DNA of 54,194 bases from Clostridia bacterium. GTDB taxonomy: Bacteria > Bacillota > Clostridia > Oscillospirales > CAG-272. This document shows positions 36,744 to 45,160 of the stretch, piece by piece. Position numbers and translations under genes: made by a program. The DNA lies in contig JAGALS010000083.1 of assembly GCA_017625065.1 (NCBI GenBank), forward strand, positions 1 to 54,194, given 5' to 3'. The notes beneath the pieces were generated by a model. The model was not told the origin of the DNA and did not search any database. It was given only the letters and a program-made list of their open reading frames with translations. How positions within the stretch are numbered: the stretch's first letter is position 1; every line of letters starts with the position of its first letter.

Positions 36744-37631
36744 TTAAAAATTGATAAAATTCATCAGCACGCTGACCGTGCCAAGGATAAGACCGATGAT
36801 ACCGCCAAGCCAAATGACGGCGTTCAGCTCCTTTTTCATGACCGACAGCATCAATGCCTCCAGCGCCTCGGGGGGCATGGCATTGACCTTTTGTTCCACG
36901 ATCTCGGCGATGTGGAACTGCGACGCGATCGAGCCCGCGTACTTGCTGACAAGTCGGCGGTAAAGCCCCACGATCACGCGCTCAAAGCCCTCGGTGTCGC
37001 TGATCCACTCGGCGACCGGCTTTTCCTCTATTACAGAGATCTCTTCCTCCAACGCACAGCGGAGCTTATCGCGCCCGTCACCGTTTAAAAACTCGGTGAC
37101 ACGCTCGCCGATGGGGGCTGCGAGCTGTGCGACCATGTGGTCGTTCACGAACATACCGATCAAGGGGTTGCGCGAGGCAAAGCCCTTCACGGCGGCAGAC
37201 GCCTCATTTGCGATGACCTCGCCGATGTCCATCGCGAGGATGCCGTCAAGGATCTTATCGGTGAGAAAATTCAGCACCGTATCGCGCTTTTCGTCGTATT
37301 GCTCGGGGAACAGCGCCTCGCCCGACACGCGCACCGAGGGGAAGGAAAGGATGCCCCTTGCGATGGTGTGCGAGATCTCGTCGGAAAGCAACGCGTTTTT
37401 CAGATCCTCCGTGCGCACCAGCGACTCGCTGATCATGCGTCCCAAGGCCTTGGCGAGCGCACCTTGCCTTCGCGGCATGATGCCGGGGGTGAAGGGGATG
37501 TGAAATTTACCGATATATTTTGCCCTGTACGGGCGGAACAGCATCTTTACGGCGATGTAGTTGGTAAAGATGCCGATGATTGCGCTCATGACAAGCGAGA
37601 TCACGATTTTTACGACAACCAAGGGCTCCAT
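36744..37631 (-). CDS. DUF445 family membrane protein (YheB-like)
   Basis: The 295-residue protein has membrane segments at both ends (about 5-28 and 273-293) and a helical middle; FTNYIAVKMLFRPY (22-35) and FTPGIMPRRQGALAKALG are family signatures. The role is unknown; B. subtilis YheB/YheA-type proteins are linked to spores or membranes. AAGGAGGAGCAC precedes ATG 37631. Confidence 0.9.
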   Translation of the reverse strand: MEPLVVVKIVISLVMSAIIGIFTNYIAVKMLFRPYRAKYIGKFHIPFTPGIMPRRQGALAKALGRMISESLVRTEDLKNALLSDEISHTIARGILSFPSVRVSGEALFPEQYDEKRDTVLNFLTDKILDGILAMDIGEVIANEASAAVKGFASRNPLIGMFVNDHMVAQLAAPIGERVTEFLNGDGRDKLRCALEEEISVIEEKPVAEWISDTEGFERVIVGLYRRLVSKYAGSIASQFHIAEIVEQKVNAMPPEALEALMLSVMKKELNAVIWLGGIIGLILGTVSVLMNFINF

Positions 37632-37661
37632 TGTGCTCCTCCTTGATGAACAATCAAAAAT

Positions 37662-37690
37662 AGTATAGCATAAAGCTTTGTGAAAATCAA
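37662..37690 (-). promoter_or_regulatory. Promoter of DUF445-glyA
   Basis: Minus-strand TTGATT (37685-37690), 17-bp spacer, TATACT (37662-37667). Confidence 0.7.
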
Positions 37691-37763
37691 GAGGGGAGAG
37701 GGTGGGTTTTGTGGCGCCGAGTGTATTTTTTACAAATTATTTCATATTTTATTTATTTTTTTA

Positions 37764-37792
37764 TTGACAAGGCGTGTCGAATATGGTAGAAT
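37764..37792 (+). promoter_or_regulatory. Promoter of the glycine-riboswitch transcript
   Basis: TTGACA (37764-37769), 17-bp spacer, TAGAAT (37787-37792), about 50 bp before the aptamer. Confidence 0.8.
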
Positions 37793-37850
37793 GAGCGATG
37801 TTATCGTAGATGTCGGCGGAATCGGGATGCTGAGACCGTCGGCGGAGAAC

Positions 37851-37927
37851 GCTCTGGAGAATCTCCTATGGAGTGCCGAAGGTGCAAGGCGGCGTGCCGC
37901 TGAATCTCTCAGGCCAAAGGACAGAGC
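37851..37927 (+). ncRNA. Glycine riboswitch, single-aptamer form
   Basis: The segment has the conserved glycine aptamer core: P1 GCTCTG (37851-37856) with CAGAGC (37922-37927), GCCGAAGGTGCAAG (37874-37887), a GGCGGCGTGCCGCT hairpin and CTCTCAGGCCAAAGGACAG (37907-37925). Only one full aptamer is seen; the upstream GTCGGCGG ... CCGTCGGCGG stretch could be a degenerate partner. It sits before a glycine/alanine symporter, the usual target of single-aptamer forms. Confidence 0.93.
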
Positions 37928-37981
37928 AGAAAGACGACATTTGCCATTTTTCTGTTTTTGTTATGGGAATATTTTTCGGGG

Positions 37982-38010
37982 CTGCCTCTACGGGCAGTAT
38001 TTTTTATTTT
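37982..38010 (+). terminator. Candidate expression-platform terminator of the glycine riboswitch
   Basis: CTGCC/GGCAG stem around TCTACG followed by TATTTTTTATTTT, ending 17 bp before the start codon. The stem is short, so the switch may also work at the level of translation. Confidence 0.5.
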
Positions 38011-38026
38011 CAGGAGGAGAGTCATC

Positions 38027-39505
38027 ATGCTCGCAAAACTCAATGAGATCTTTGCTCCCGCGGAAAGTGCCGTTGCAAAGGTCAATTCAGTTCTGACCGA
38101 CTACGTGCTGCTGTTTTTGCTGATCGGCATCGGTCTGTTCTACACCATTCGCACCAAATTCATCCAGGTGCGCTGCTTCGGCGAAGGTATGAAGCAGGTA
38201 TTCGGCAATCTGTCGCTCAACGGCGGCAAGCAAAAGGGCGGCCTTTCGTCCTTCCAGGCGCTCGCGACCGCGATCGCCGCACAGGTCGGTACAGGTAACA
38301 TCGTGGGTGCTTGCGGCGCGATTTTGCTGGGCGGCCCCGGCGCGATCTTCTGGATGTGGGTCATCGCCTTCCTTGGTATGGCGACCATTTACGCCGAGGC
38401 GGTGCTTGCGCAAAAGACCCGTGTCGTCAACGAGGACGGATCGGTCTCCGGCGGCCCCGTTTACTACATCAAGCACGCGTTCAACAACAAGTTTGGTAAG
38501 GTTTTGGCTATTTTCTTCGCAGCGGCGACGATGCTGGCGCTCGGCTTTATGGGCTCGATGGTACAGTCCAACTCGATCGGCGAGTCTGTCGGTAACGTCT
38601 TCGGCTGGGAGGCAGGCACCTACCAGTGGATCATCGGCCTTGTGGTCGCCGCGCTTGCCGCTGTGATCTTCCTTGGCGGTGTGAACCGCATTGCTTCCGT
38701 GACCGAGAAGATGGTGCCCATTATGGCTTGCCTTTACATCCTCGGCTCTCTGGTTGTTATCTTCGCCCGTATTCAGTACGTGCCCGAGACCTTCGGCATG
38801 ATTTTCAAGTATGCTTTCAATGCCAACGCCCTGATCGGCGGCGGCGTGGGATACGCCTTGAAGATGGCGCTTTCTCAGGGCGCGAAGCGAGGACTGTTCT
38901 CGAATGAAGCAGGTATGGGCTCCACGCCTCACGCGCACGCGCAGGCAAATGTCAAGACCCCCCACGAGCAGGGCGTGACCGCCATGATCGGTGTGTTCAT
39001 CGACACCTTCATCGTGCTGACCCTGACCGCGCTTGTTGTGATCTCCACCCTGTATGCCGGCGACGGTGTGCTGGGCAATCCTTCCTCGTATATGGGAACG
39101 GAGCCGCTGATCAACAGCTTCTCCAAGACCAATCTTGCGCAGCAGGCGTTCGGTGTGGTGTTCGGTAAGACCTTCGGTAACATTTTCGTTGCCGTTTGCC
39201 TGTTCTTCTTCGCCTTCTCCACCATTCTCGGCTGGAACTTCTTCGGCAAGATCAACGCCGAGTATCTGTTCGGCAAGAAGGGCGTGAAGGTCTACACCGT
39301 GGTTGCGGTGATCTTCATTTTCGCCGGCTCGCTCTTTAGCAACGGCTTCGTTTGGGAGCTGACCGACTTCTTCAACTATCTGATGGTTCTGCCCAACGTT
39401 CTGGCGTTGGCGTTCCTCTCGGCGATGGTTGCAAGGTCCGCAAAGACCCGCGGTGCTTGCGATCTGCCCGCGATCGAGGGCGATGCTACCGTTGAAGCGG
39501 AATAA
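38027..39505 (+). CDS. Sodium:glycine/alanine symporter (AgcS family)
   Basis: The 492-residue protein has about ten membrane helices and the family motifs FQALATAIAAQVGTGNIVGA (residues about 76-95) and SNEAGMGSTPHAHA. It imports glycine or alanine with Na+. The start at 38027 follows CAGGAGGAGAGTCATC; the frame upstream runs through the riboswitch and is not coding. Control by glycine suggests that either uptake is shut down or glycine overflow is handled; direction cannot be told from sequence. Confidence 0.95.
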   Translation: MLAKLNEIFAPAESAVAKVNSVLTDYVLLFLLIGIGLFYTIRTKFIQVRCFGEGMKQVFGNLSLNGGKQKGGLSSFQALATAIAAQVGTGNIVGACGAILLGGPGAIFWMWVIAFLGMATIYAEAVLAQKTRVVNEDGSVSGGPVYYIKHAFNNKFGKVLAIFFAAATMLALGFMGSMVQSNSIGESVGNVFGWEAGTYQWIIGLVVAALAAVIFLGGVNRIASVTEKMVPIMACLYILGSLVVIFARIQYVPETFGMIFKYAFNANALIGGGVGYALKMALSQGAKRGLFSNEAGMGSTPHAHAQANVKTPHEQGVTAMIGVFIDTFIVLTLTALVVISTLYAGDGVLGNPSSYMGTEPLINSFSKTNLAQQAFGVVFGKTFGNIFVAVCLFFFAFSTILGWNFFGKINAEYLFGKKGVKVYTVVAVIFIFAGSLFSNGFVWELTDFFNYLMVLPNVLALAFLSAMVARSAKTRGACDLPAIEGDATVEAE

Positions 39506-39517
39506 TTAAAACGAAAC

Positions 39518-39554
39518 AAAAGGCGTGCGAGCAAGCTGCTCGCACGCCTTTTTT
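39518..39554 (+). terminator. Terminator of the symporter gene
   Basis: AAAAGGCGTGCGAGCA / TGCTCGCACGCCTTTTTT, a long perfect stem with T-run. Confidence 0.95.
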
Positions 39555-39618
39555 GATACGTATTGAAAAAAGTGATACAAAACCGGAAAACGGATATCGG
39601 TGATTTTAAAATATAGCG

Positions 39619-39647
39619 TTGCAATTCGGACAAATTGATGCTATAAT
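39619..39647 (+). promoter_or_regulatory. Promoter of the GH51 gene
   Basis: TTGCAA (39619-39624), 17-bp spacer, TATAAT (39642-39647). Confidence 0.75.
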
Positions 39648-39679
39648 GAAATCGATCCAAAAAGAAAGGACGCTTGCTT

Positions 39680-41170
39680 ATGAAATGCTATTTGAACGCG
39701 GAGCGTGTGATCGGCACGGTCAATCCGATGATCTACGGACACTTTGCCGAGCATTTTCACCGACAGATCTATGGCGGAATTTACGATCCCACCTCGCGCT
39801 TTGCCGATGAGGACGGCTTCCGCACCGACGTTCTCGAAGCGATGCGAAACATCAAGGTCCCGATCCTGCGCTGGCCGGGCGGCTGCTTTGTTTCCTCCTA
39901 TAATTGGAAAAAGGCGGTGGGCGAGGGACGTGTTGCCGTCTTTGACAAGTCCTGGCGCATTGAGGATCCCAACACCTTCGGCACCGACGAGTACGTCAAG
40001 CTTTGCCGCAAGATCGGCTGCGAGCCCTACATCTGCACCAACGCGGGAACGGGCACTGCCGAGGAGATGAGCGATTGGGTCGAATACTGCAACCTCAAAA
40101 ACGAGGGCGAATTTGCCAAATGGCGTATCACGAACGGATACAGCGAGCCGCACAATATCAAATATTGGAGTATCGGTAACGAGAATTGGGGCGCACACGA
40201 GATCGGCGCAAGAGATACGAAGGAATGGGGCAGACTTGTGGCAGAGTCGGCAAAAATGATGCTTCACGTCGATCCTTCGATCCAGCTTTCCGCCGCGGCG
40301 CTGACCGATATTGATTGGAACGTCAATCTTTTAAAGATGGCGGGAAAATATCTGAAATGGATCTCGATCCACGAATATTTCGACCGTCTTTCTGCCGTAT
40401 ACGCGCCCTCGGATTACGAAACCGCAATGGCGCGCACGGCAAGACTTGGAAGATCTATCGAGAGCGTGCGCGGCACGTTGATGATGTTCGGGCTGCATAA
40501 GCAGATCAGGATCGCGTTTGACGAATGGAATCTGCGCGGCTGGCATCACCCCTTCGTTCACAAAAATCTGACGGAGAGTCCGGATATCGAAACGGTGCTG
40601 AAGGCACGCGATAAGAACGACACGAATTCCACCTACACAACGGCGGATTCGGTGTTTACCGCTTGCTTCCTCAACGACTGTATTCGAAACTGCGATATCG
40701 TGGGTATGGCAAACTTTGCACCCGTCGTCAATACCACGGGCGCGATCTTTACGCACGAGAACGGTATCGTAAAACGCAGCACGTATTACGTTTTTGAGCT
40801 GATGACAAAATATATGGGCGAGAGCGCGATCGGCACGTGGATTGAGGACGTTCCCGTGGAGGCCGTGAGCGGCGAGCAGATCAAAATGATCGACGTTGCG
40901 GCTGCTACGCGAAAGTCGGACGGTGCGCTGACCGTTTCCGCGGTCAACAAGCACGACGTGGAGAATAGGGAGCTGGAGCTGGTGCTTGAGGGCGGCGCCG
41001 CGGCGCGCAAGACCGTGACCGTTTACACCGTGAACGGTGCTTCGAAGGATTCTTACAACGACATCGACAGCGAGCAGGTCGCTATTTCGGTGACAAGCTT
41101 TGCCGTCGGTTCCGATACGGTCAAGGTCGAGCTGCCTCCCCACTCGGTCAATGTGATCGTGATCGAATAA
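39680..41170 (+). CDS. Intracellular alpha-L-arabinofuranosidase, GH51
   Basis: Removes terminal arabinose from arabinan or arabinoxylan oligosaccharides. The 496-residue length fits GH51. The acid/base Glu168 is in YWSIGNENWG, and the nucleophile Glu282 in IAFDEWN; RWPGGCFVSSYNW (64-76) is the usual -1 subsite block. No signal peptide is present, so it acts after import. AAAGAAAGGA precedes ATG 39680. Single-gene unit between two strong terminators. Confidence 0.95.
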   Translation: MKCYLNAERVIGTVNPMIYGHFAEHFHRQIYGGIYDPTSRFADEDGFRTDVLEAMRNIKVPILRWPGGCFVSSYNWKKAVGEGRVAVFDKSWRIEDPNTFGTDEYVKLCRKIGCEPYICTNAGTGTAEEMSDWVEYCNLKNEGEFAKWRITNGYSEPHNIKYWSIGNENWGAHEIGARDTKEWGRLVAESAKMMLHVDPSIQLSAAALTDIDWNVNLLKMAGKYLKWISIHEYFDRLSAVYAPSDYETAMARTARLGRSIESVRGTLMMFGLHKQIRIAFDEWNLRGWHHPFVHKNLTESPDIETVLKARDKNDTNSTYTTADSVFTACFLNDCIRNCDIVGMANFAPVVNTTGAIFTHENGIVKRSTYYVFELMTKYMGESAIGTWIEDVPVEAVSGEQIKMIDVAAATRKSDGALTVSAVNKHDVENRELELVLEGGAAARKTVTVYTVNGASKDSYNDIDSEQVAISVTSFAVGSDTVKVELPPHSVNVIVIE

Positions 41171-41171
41171 C

Positions 41172-41209
41172 AAAAAATGCAGAGCGCCAAGCGGCGCTCT
41201 GCATTTTTT
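41172..41209. terminator. Bidirectional terminator of GH51 and the small membrane gene
   Basis: AAAAAATGCAGAGCGCC / GGCGCTCTGCATTTTTT between two converging genes. Confidence 0.9.
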
Positions 41210-41220
41210 CGATGTAATGA

Positions 41221-41469
41221 TCAGTCGGCGAGGACGGTGATCTGGTTGGAGGTGATCTCGGTGATCAGGTCCACCACCCAAGCGATGAAGTTGCCGACAC
41301 CGGTGAAGGTGCAAAGCAGACCCGCAACAAGGGTGACCGTGTTTTTGGTCTCAACAAAGCGCACGATGCGGTAGATACCGCCGATGATGCCGCCCAGAAT
41401 CAGCTGAAGAAGGATCTTGACGATCTTGGGCAGAGACTCGTAGGTAGCGGTGATGCTGTTGTTTGCCAT
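41221..41469 (-). CDS. 82-residue membrane protein of unknown function
   Basis: The protein has a polar start (MANNSITATYESLPK), a helix at about 15-33 (IVKILLQLILGGIIGGIYR), a short basic linker (FVETKNTV), a second helix at about 45-69 (LVAGLLCTFTGVGNFIAWVV) and a polar tail. GAAAGGAG precedes ATG 41469. I do not recognise a characterised family. It appears to be a single-gene unit. Confidence 0.75.
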   Translation of the reverse strand: MANNSITATYESLPKIVKILLQLILGGIIGGIYRIVRFVETKNTVTLVAGLLCTFTGVGNFIAWVVDLITEITSNQITVLAD

Positions 41470-41682
41470 GGGAAAGCTCCTTTCTCCGACAGGCTGTAAT
41501 CAGAAGACGGCTGTCGGTGCCGACCAAGGGCTTGATCTTCTTCTTATACAGTATAGCATAAAATGGCGCGTTTGTGAATAAAAAATGTGAAAAAAGTTGG
41601 ATTTTTACAAAAAAGTGAAGGGAAGCTCCCCAAAAAGGCAGACCGATATGCTTTTTTGAGAGGGAAAAGTGCCAAAGAAAGC

Positions 41683-41742
41683 AATATTTGTCTTGTAAAA
41701 CACGAATATTGACTTGATATAGGACAGATATTGTCTTATAAT
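41683..41742 (+). promoter_or_regulatory. Promoter of the sugar isomerase operon with three direct repeats
   Basis: TTGATA (41714-41719), 17-bp spacer, TATAAT (41737-41742). The motif AATATTTGTCTTG / AATATTGACTTG / GATATTGTCTTA starts at 41683, 41705 and 41727, exactly 22 bp apart, ending inside the -10 box. This is two helical turns per step, as expected for a regulator binding one face. Confidence 0.7.
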
Positions 41743-41776
41743 TAAATTATAAATCTGTATTTTGGAGGTATTTGCT

Positions 41777-42592
41777 ATGGCTTTATCTGTTGCGGTACAG
41801 GTCTATTCCGTGCGCAACGACGCAAAGGAGGATCTTCGCGGTACTTTGGAAAAGATCAAGAAAATGGGCTACGACGGTGTGGAGTTTGCCGGACTTTACG
41901 GTTACACCCCTGCTGAGATCAAAGCAATGTGTGAGGAGATCGGCTTGACCCCCATTTCGGCGCACGTTCCGTATCTGGATATGCTGGCTGATCCCAAGGG
42001 CGTGCTGTCGCAGTATGCCGAGATCGGTGTGAAGTTTGTGGCGGTTCCGTATCTGACGCCGGAGTACCGTCCCGGTACCGAAAACTTCCCCGAGGTCGTA
42101 AAAAATATAGAAATGCTGGGCAGCGTTGCCAAGGAGCTTGGTATTCAGCTTTTGTACCACAACCACGATTTTGAGTTTGTCAAGATCGACGGCAAGTACG
42201 CGCTTGACGTGCTGTACGATACCGTTCCCGCAGACCTTCTTAAGACCGAGCTTGACGTTTGCTGGGTCAACGTGGGCGGCGAGGTGCCCGCGGATTATAT
42301 CCGCAAGTACAACGGCCGTTGCCCCGTGGTGCATCTGAAGGATTTCTACGGCGAAAAGTCCGAGGATATGTACGAGCTGATCGGTATTCAAAGCGCCGCG
42401 CCCAAGCGTCCCGGCAACTTTGAGTTCCGTCCCGTCGGCTCGGGTCTCAACGATTTCCCCGCCATTTTGAAGGCGGCACAGGAGTGCGGCGCCGAGTGGG
42501 TGGTCGTCGAGCAGGATAAGCCCTCGATGGGTCTTGAGCCCCTTGAGTGCATCGAGAAGAGCATCAACTATCTGAAATCTATCGGCTACTAA
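41777..42592 (+). CDS. Sugar phosphate isomerase/epimerase (xylose isomerase-like TIM barrel)
   Basis: The 271-residue protein belongs to the IolE/AP-endonuclease-2 superfamily. It begins SVAVQVYSVRNDAKEDLRGT, with metal ligands expected in EFAGLYG, YHNHDFEF (about 125-132), LDVCWVNVGG and VHLKDFYGEK. Many such proteins, paired with Gfo/Idh oxidoreductases, act on inositols or keto-sugars. ATG 41777 follows GGAGGTATTTGCT. The next gene starts 30 bp downstream. Confidence 0.9.
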   Translation: MALSVAVQVYSVRNDAKEDLRGTLEKIKKMGYDGVEFAGLYGYTPAEIKAMCEEIGLTPISAHVPYLDMLADPKGVLSQYAEIGVKFVAVPYLTPEYRPGTENFPEVVKNIEMLGSVAKELGIQLLYHNHDFEFVKIDGKYALDVLYDTVPADLLKTELDVCWVNVGGEVPADYIRKYNGRCPVVHLKDFYGEKSEDMYELIGIQSAAPKRPGNFEFRPVGSGLNDFPAILKAAQECGAEWVVVEQDKPSMGLEPLECIEKSINYLKSIGY

Positions 42593-42622
42593 GCGCCGAT
42601 CAAATAAAAGGAGGATTTTATC

Positions 42623-43807
42623 ATGGCAGAAGATAAGAATTTGGATGCGTTCAAGGAAACGCACGAGGAAACCACCATTGACGAAAGCAAGAAGCTGCGC
42701 ATCGGCTTCATCGGCTGCGGCTGGATCGCAGGCAGCCACATCAAGTCGCTTTTAAAGCAGCCCGACGTTGAGATCGTGGCAGGCTGCGACCTGATCCCCG
42801 GCAAGGCAGCAAAGTTCTTTGAAAAGAACGGTGTTGAGGGCGTTAAGACCGACTATGCCGATCACAAGGAAATGCTGGCAGACAAGTCGCTGAAGCTCGA
42901 CGCTGTCACCATCTGCACCTACAACCGTCAGCACGCGGGCCCCGCGATCGAAGCGCTGAACGCAGGTCTGCACGTTCTTTTGGAAAAGCCCTTCACCGTC
43001 ACCACCGAGGAGGCAGTTGAGGTCATGCGCGCCGAGAAGAAGAGCGGCAAGATTCTTTCCATCGGCTTCCAGCCCCGTCTTGACGAGAACATGATCCTGG
43101 TGAAGGACATCGTTCAGTCGGGCGAGCTTGGCAAGGTCTATTACATCCAGACCGGCGGCGGCCGCCGCCGCGGCATTCCCGCGCCCTTCGGCACCTCCTT
43201 CATCGAGAAAGACACCGCAGGCCTTGGCGCACTTGCCGACATCGGCTGCTACTCGCTGGATATGGTGCTCAACGCCATCGGCTATCCCAAGCCCTTGACG
43301 GTTTCGGGCTACAAGTCCGATTTCTTCGGCAAGGATCCCAACTACGTTGGGTACCCCAAGGCAAAGAGAGCCGAGTACGCTGAAAAGTTCGGCGTTGACG
43401 ACTTTGCTGCTGCTTTCATTCGTTTGGAGGGCGGCGTTGTCGTTTCCTTCCGTATTGCGTGGGCGATGAACCTGGATACCTCGGGTGATACCATCATCTA
43501 CGGTACCAAGGGCAGCTTGCGTATCCCCTCTACCGAGTGCTGGAACGGCTCGATCGGCGGCGATCTGACCATCTACCACGAGGTTGCGGGCAAGCAGGTT
43601 GAGACCAAGATCCCGAAGATCGTGCCCAAGCCCACCGCTCCCTCCAACTTCGACAAGAAGATCCGCTCCTTCCTGGATGCGATCAAGAACGGCGGCACCG
43701 CGCCCGTTCCCACCTCTCAGATCCTTTACAACCAGGCGATCCTGGACGGCATCGCAAGATCCTCCGACCTTGGCCGCGAGGTCGAGATCGAGATCCCCGA
43801 AATTTAA
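42623..43807 (+). CDS. Gfo/Idh/MocA family oxidoreductase
   Basis: The 394-residue NAD(P)-dependent sugar dehydrogenase has an N-terminal Rossmann fold (RIGFIGCGWIAGSHIKSLL, about 28-46; an extra 25 residues precede it), the catalytic-lysine block LLEKPFTVT (about 116-124) and ALADIGCYSLDMVL with the family histidine replaced by Cys or Tyr. GAGGATTTTATC with AAAAGGAGG precedes the ATG. It is co-transcribed with the isomerase; together they may interconvert an inositol or keto-sugar, which is inferred. Confidence 0.92.
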   Translation: MAEDKNLDAFKETHEETTIDESKKLRIGFIGCGWIAGSHIKSLLKQPDVEIVAGCDLIPGKAAKFFEKNGVEGVKTDYADHKEMLADKSLKLDAVTICTYNRQHAGPAIEALNAGLHVLLEKPFTVTTEEAVEVMRAEKKSGKILSIGFQPRLDENMILVKDIVQSGELGKVYYIQTGGGRRRGIPAPFGTSFIEKDTAGLGALADIGCYSLDMVLNAIGYPKPLTVSGYKSDFFGKDPNYVGYPKAKRAEYAEKFGVDDFAAAFIRLEGGVVVSFRIAWAMNLDTSGDTIIYGTKGSLRIPSTECWNGSIGGDLTIYHEVAGKQVETKIPKIVPKPTAPSNFDKKIRSFLDAIKNGGTAPVPTSQILYNQAILDGIARSSDLGREVEIEIPEI

Positions 43808-43818
43808 TGTAACAAAAT

Positions 43819-43856
43819 CACCCCCGACACGCTTGATTTCAAGCGTGTCGGGGGTG
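43819..43856 (+). terminator. Terminator of the isomerase-oxidoreductase operon
   Basis: CACCCCCGACACGCTTGA and its complement form a very long stem; the trailing T-run is weak (TTGT). Confidence 0.75.
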
Positions 43857-43968
43857 TTGTATAACGAAAACCACGCGATAGTCGCCCCACGCTTCGCGTG
43901 GTTCAAAAGAGGCTATTGCCGATGAGGAGAATACAAACAAAAGAAAAGCGAAGGATGTTTTGTGAAAA

Positions 43969-44115
43969 GGCTCCCTTGTGTAAAGGGAGCTGTCAGCGAA
44001 GCTGACTGAGGGATTGTTTTGTGTGGATCATCGTTTTTTACAATCCCTCCGTGAGTTTGCTTAGCAAACTCCATGTGCCGCTATGCGGCACAGTTCCCAT
44101 TTACACAAGGGAGGC
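43969..44115. repeat. Family 1 long palindromic repeat, copy 3 (with extra hairpin)
   Basis: Shares the CTCCCTTGTGTAAAGGGAG end, GCTGACTGAGGGATTGT and ACAATCCCTCCG core. An additional GTGCCGCTATGCGGCAC hairpin is inserted on the right side. A further short CCACGC ... GCGTGG palindrome lies at 43867-43903. Confidence 0.85.
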
Positions 44116-44154
44116 TTTTAGCCAATGACCTATTTACGGGTACAAGTTTTTACT

Positions 44155-44190
44155 AAAAAAGAGCAAACACAACTTGTGTTTGCTCTTTTT
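44155..44190 (-). terminator. Terminator of pfkA-ldh
   Basis: AAAAAAGAGCAAACACAA / TTGTGTTTGCTCTTTTT, 5 bp after the dehydrogenase stop. Confidence 0.92.
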
Positions 44191-44194
44191 GTTA

Positions 44195-45151
44195 TCAATA
44201 TTCGATTTGATCGATGACGTTGCGAAGGCACTTTGCGCTGTGGCGTAGCTTGCCGATCTCTTCCTCGTCAAGCTCGGCGGGGATGTGCGCCTTGATGCCG
44301 TCTCTGCCCACCAGCTTGATGGTCGAAAGGCAGACGTCGTCAATGCCGTACTCGCCGTGCATCATCGAGGAGACCGTCATCGCGGTATCGTCGCCGCTGA
44401 AGATACACTTGCAGATGTGCACTGCGGCAAGCGCCACGGCATAATAGGTCGCGCCCTTGCGCGCGATGATCTCGGAGCCCGAGGTGCGCACGTAATGCTC
44501 GACCTCGTTCTGATCGACAGGGGGGATCACGGGATGCTCGCCAAAGGACTGACGGAACTGCTCAATATTCACGCACGAAACGTTTGCCTGCGACCACGGC
44601 ACGAAGGAGGAATCTCCGTGCTCGCCGAAGACGTAGGCGTGTACGTTCTGCTGGCTGATGTCAAAATGCTCGGCAAGGTGGTGGCGCAGACGCGCGGTAT
44701 CCAGGATCGTGCCCGAGCCGATGATGTGATGCTCGGGGATGTTCGCGATCTTGTGGAGAACGTAGGTCATCACGTCCACGGGGTTGCTGACGATCAAGTA
44801 GATGGCGTTCGGCGCATACGCGGTGATCCTGGGCGCGATGGATTTCAGCACGTTGATGTTGGTCTGTGCCAGATCCAGGCGCGTTTGACCGGGCTTGCGC
44901 GCGACACCCGAGGTGATGATGACGATATCCGAATCGGCGGCATCGGCATAATCGCCCGCGATGATGTCCGTGCCGTTGAAGAAGGGGGAGCCTTGGCTGA
45001 TGTCCATGACCTCACCCTCGGCCTTTTCCTTTTTGATGTCAAGCATGACGATCTCGTTGGCGACGTCCTGGGTGGCAAGGGTGTAGGCGATGGTCGAGCC
45101 CACGTTGCCCGCACCGATGACGGTCACCTTTCTCATATCGGGTTTCTTCAT
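44195..45151 (-). CDS. ldh: L-lactate/malate dehydrogenase family, probably L-lactate dehydrogenase
   Basis: NAD-dependent 2-hydroxyacid dehydrogenase of 318 residues. The Rossmann loop is VIGAGNVGSTIA (11-22), catalytic Arg91 in GQTRLDL, Asp151/Arg154 in LDTARLR, and His178 in FGEHGD. The specificity position before KPG holds Arg85 (VARKPGQTR), whereas classical LDH has Gln (x-x-QKPGETR); Arg is the malate dehydrogenase residue. However, GATYYAVA has the Thr of LDH and the remainder resembles clostridial LDH. Its co-transcription with pfkA (9 bp apart) favours a fermentative role; the substrate should be treated as open. Confidence 0.85.
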   Translation of the reverse strand: MKKPDMRKVTVIGAGNVGSTIAYTLATQDVANEIVMLDIKKEKAEGEVMDISQGSPFFNGTDIIAGDYADAADSDIVIITSGVARKPGQTRLDLAQTNINVLKSIAPRITAYAPNAIYLIVSNPVDVMTYVLHKIANIPEHHIIGSGTILDTARLRHHLAEHFDISQQNVHAYVFGEHGDSSFVPWSQANVSCVNIEQFRQSFGEHPVIPPVDQNEVEHYVRTSGSEIIARKGATYYAVALAAVHICKCIFSGDDTAMTVSSMMHGEYGIDDVCLSTIKLVGRDGIKAHIPAELDEEEIGKLRHSAKCLRNVIDQIEY

Positions 45152-45160
45152 AAAACCACC

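Noticed and set aside
35478..37088. 536-codon plus-strand open frame opposite glyA
   Set aside because: Antisense to glyA and DUF445, no family resemblance, no ribosome site.
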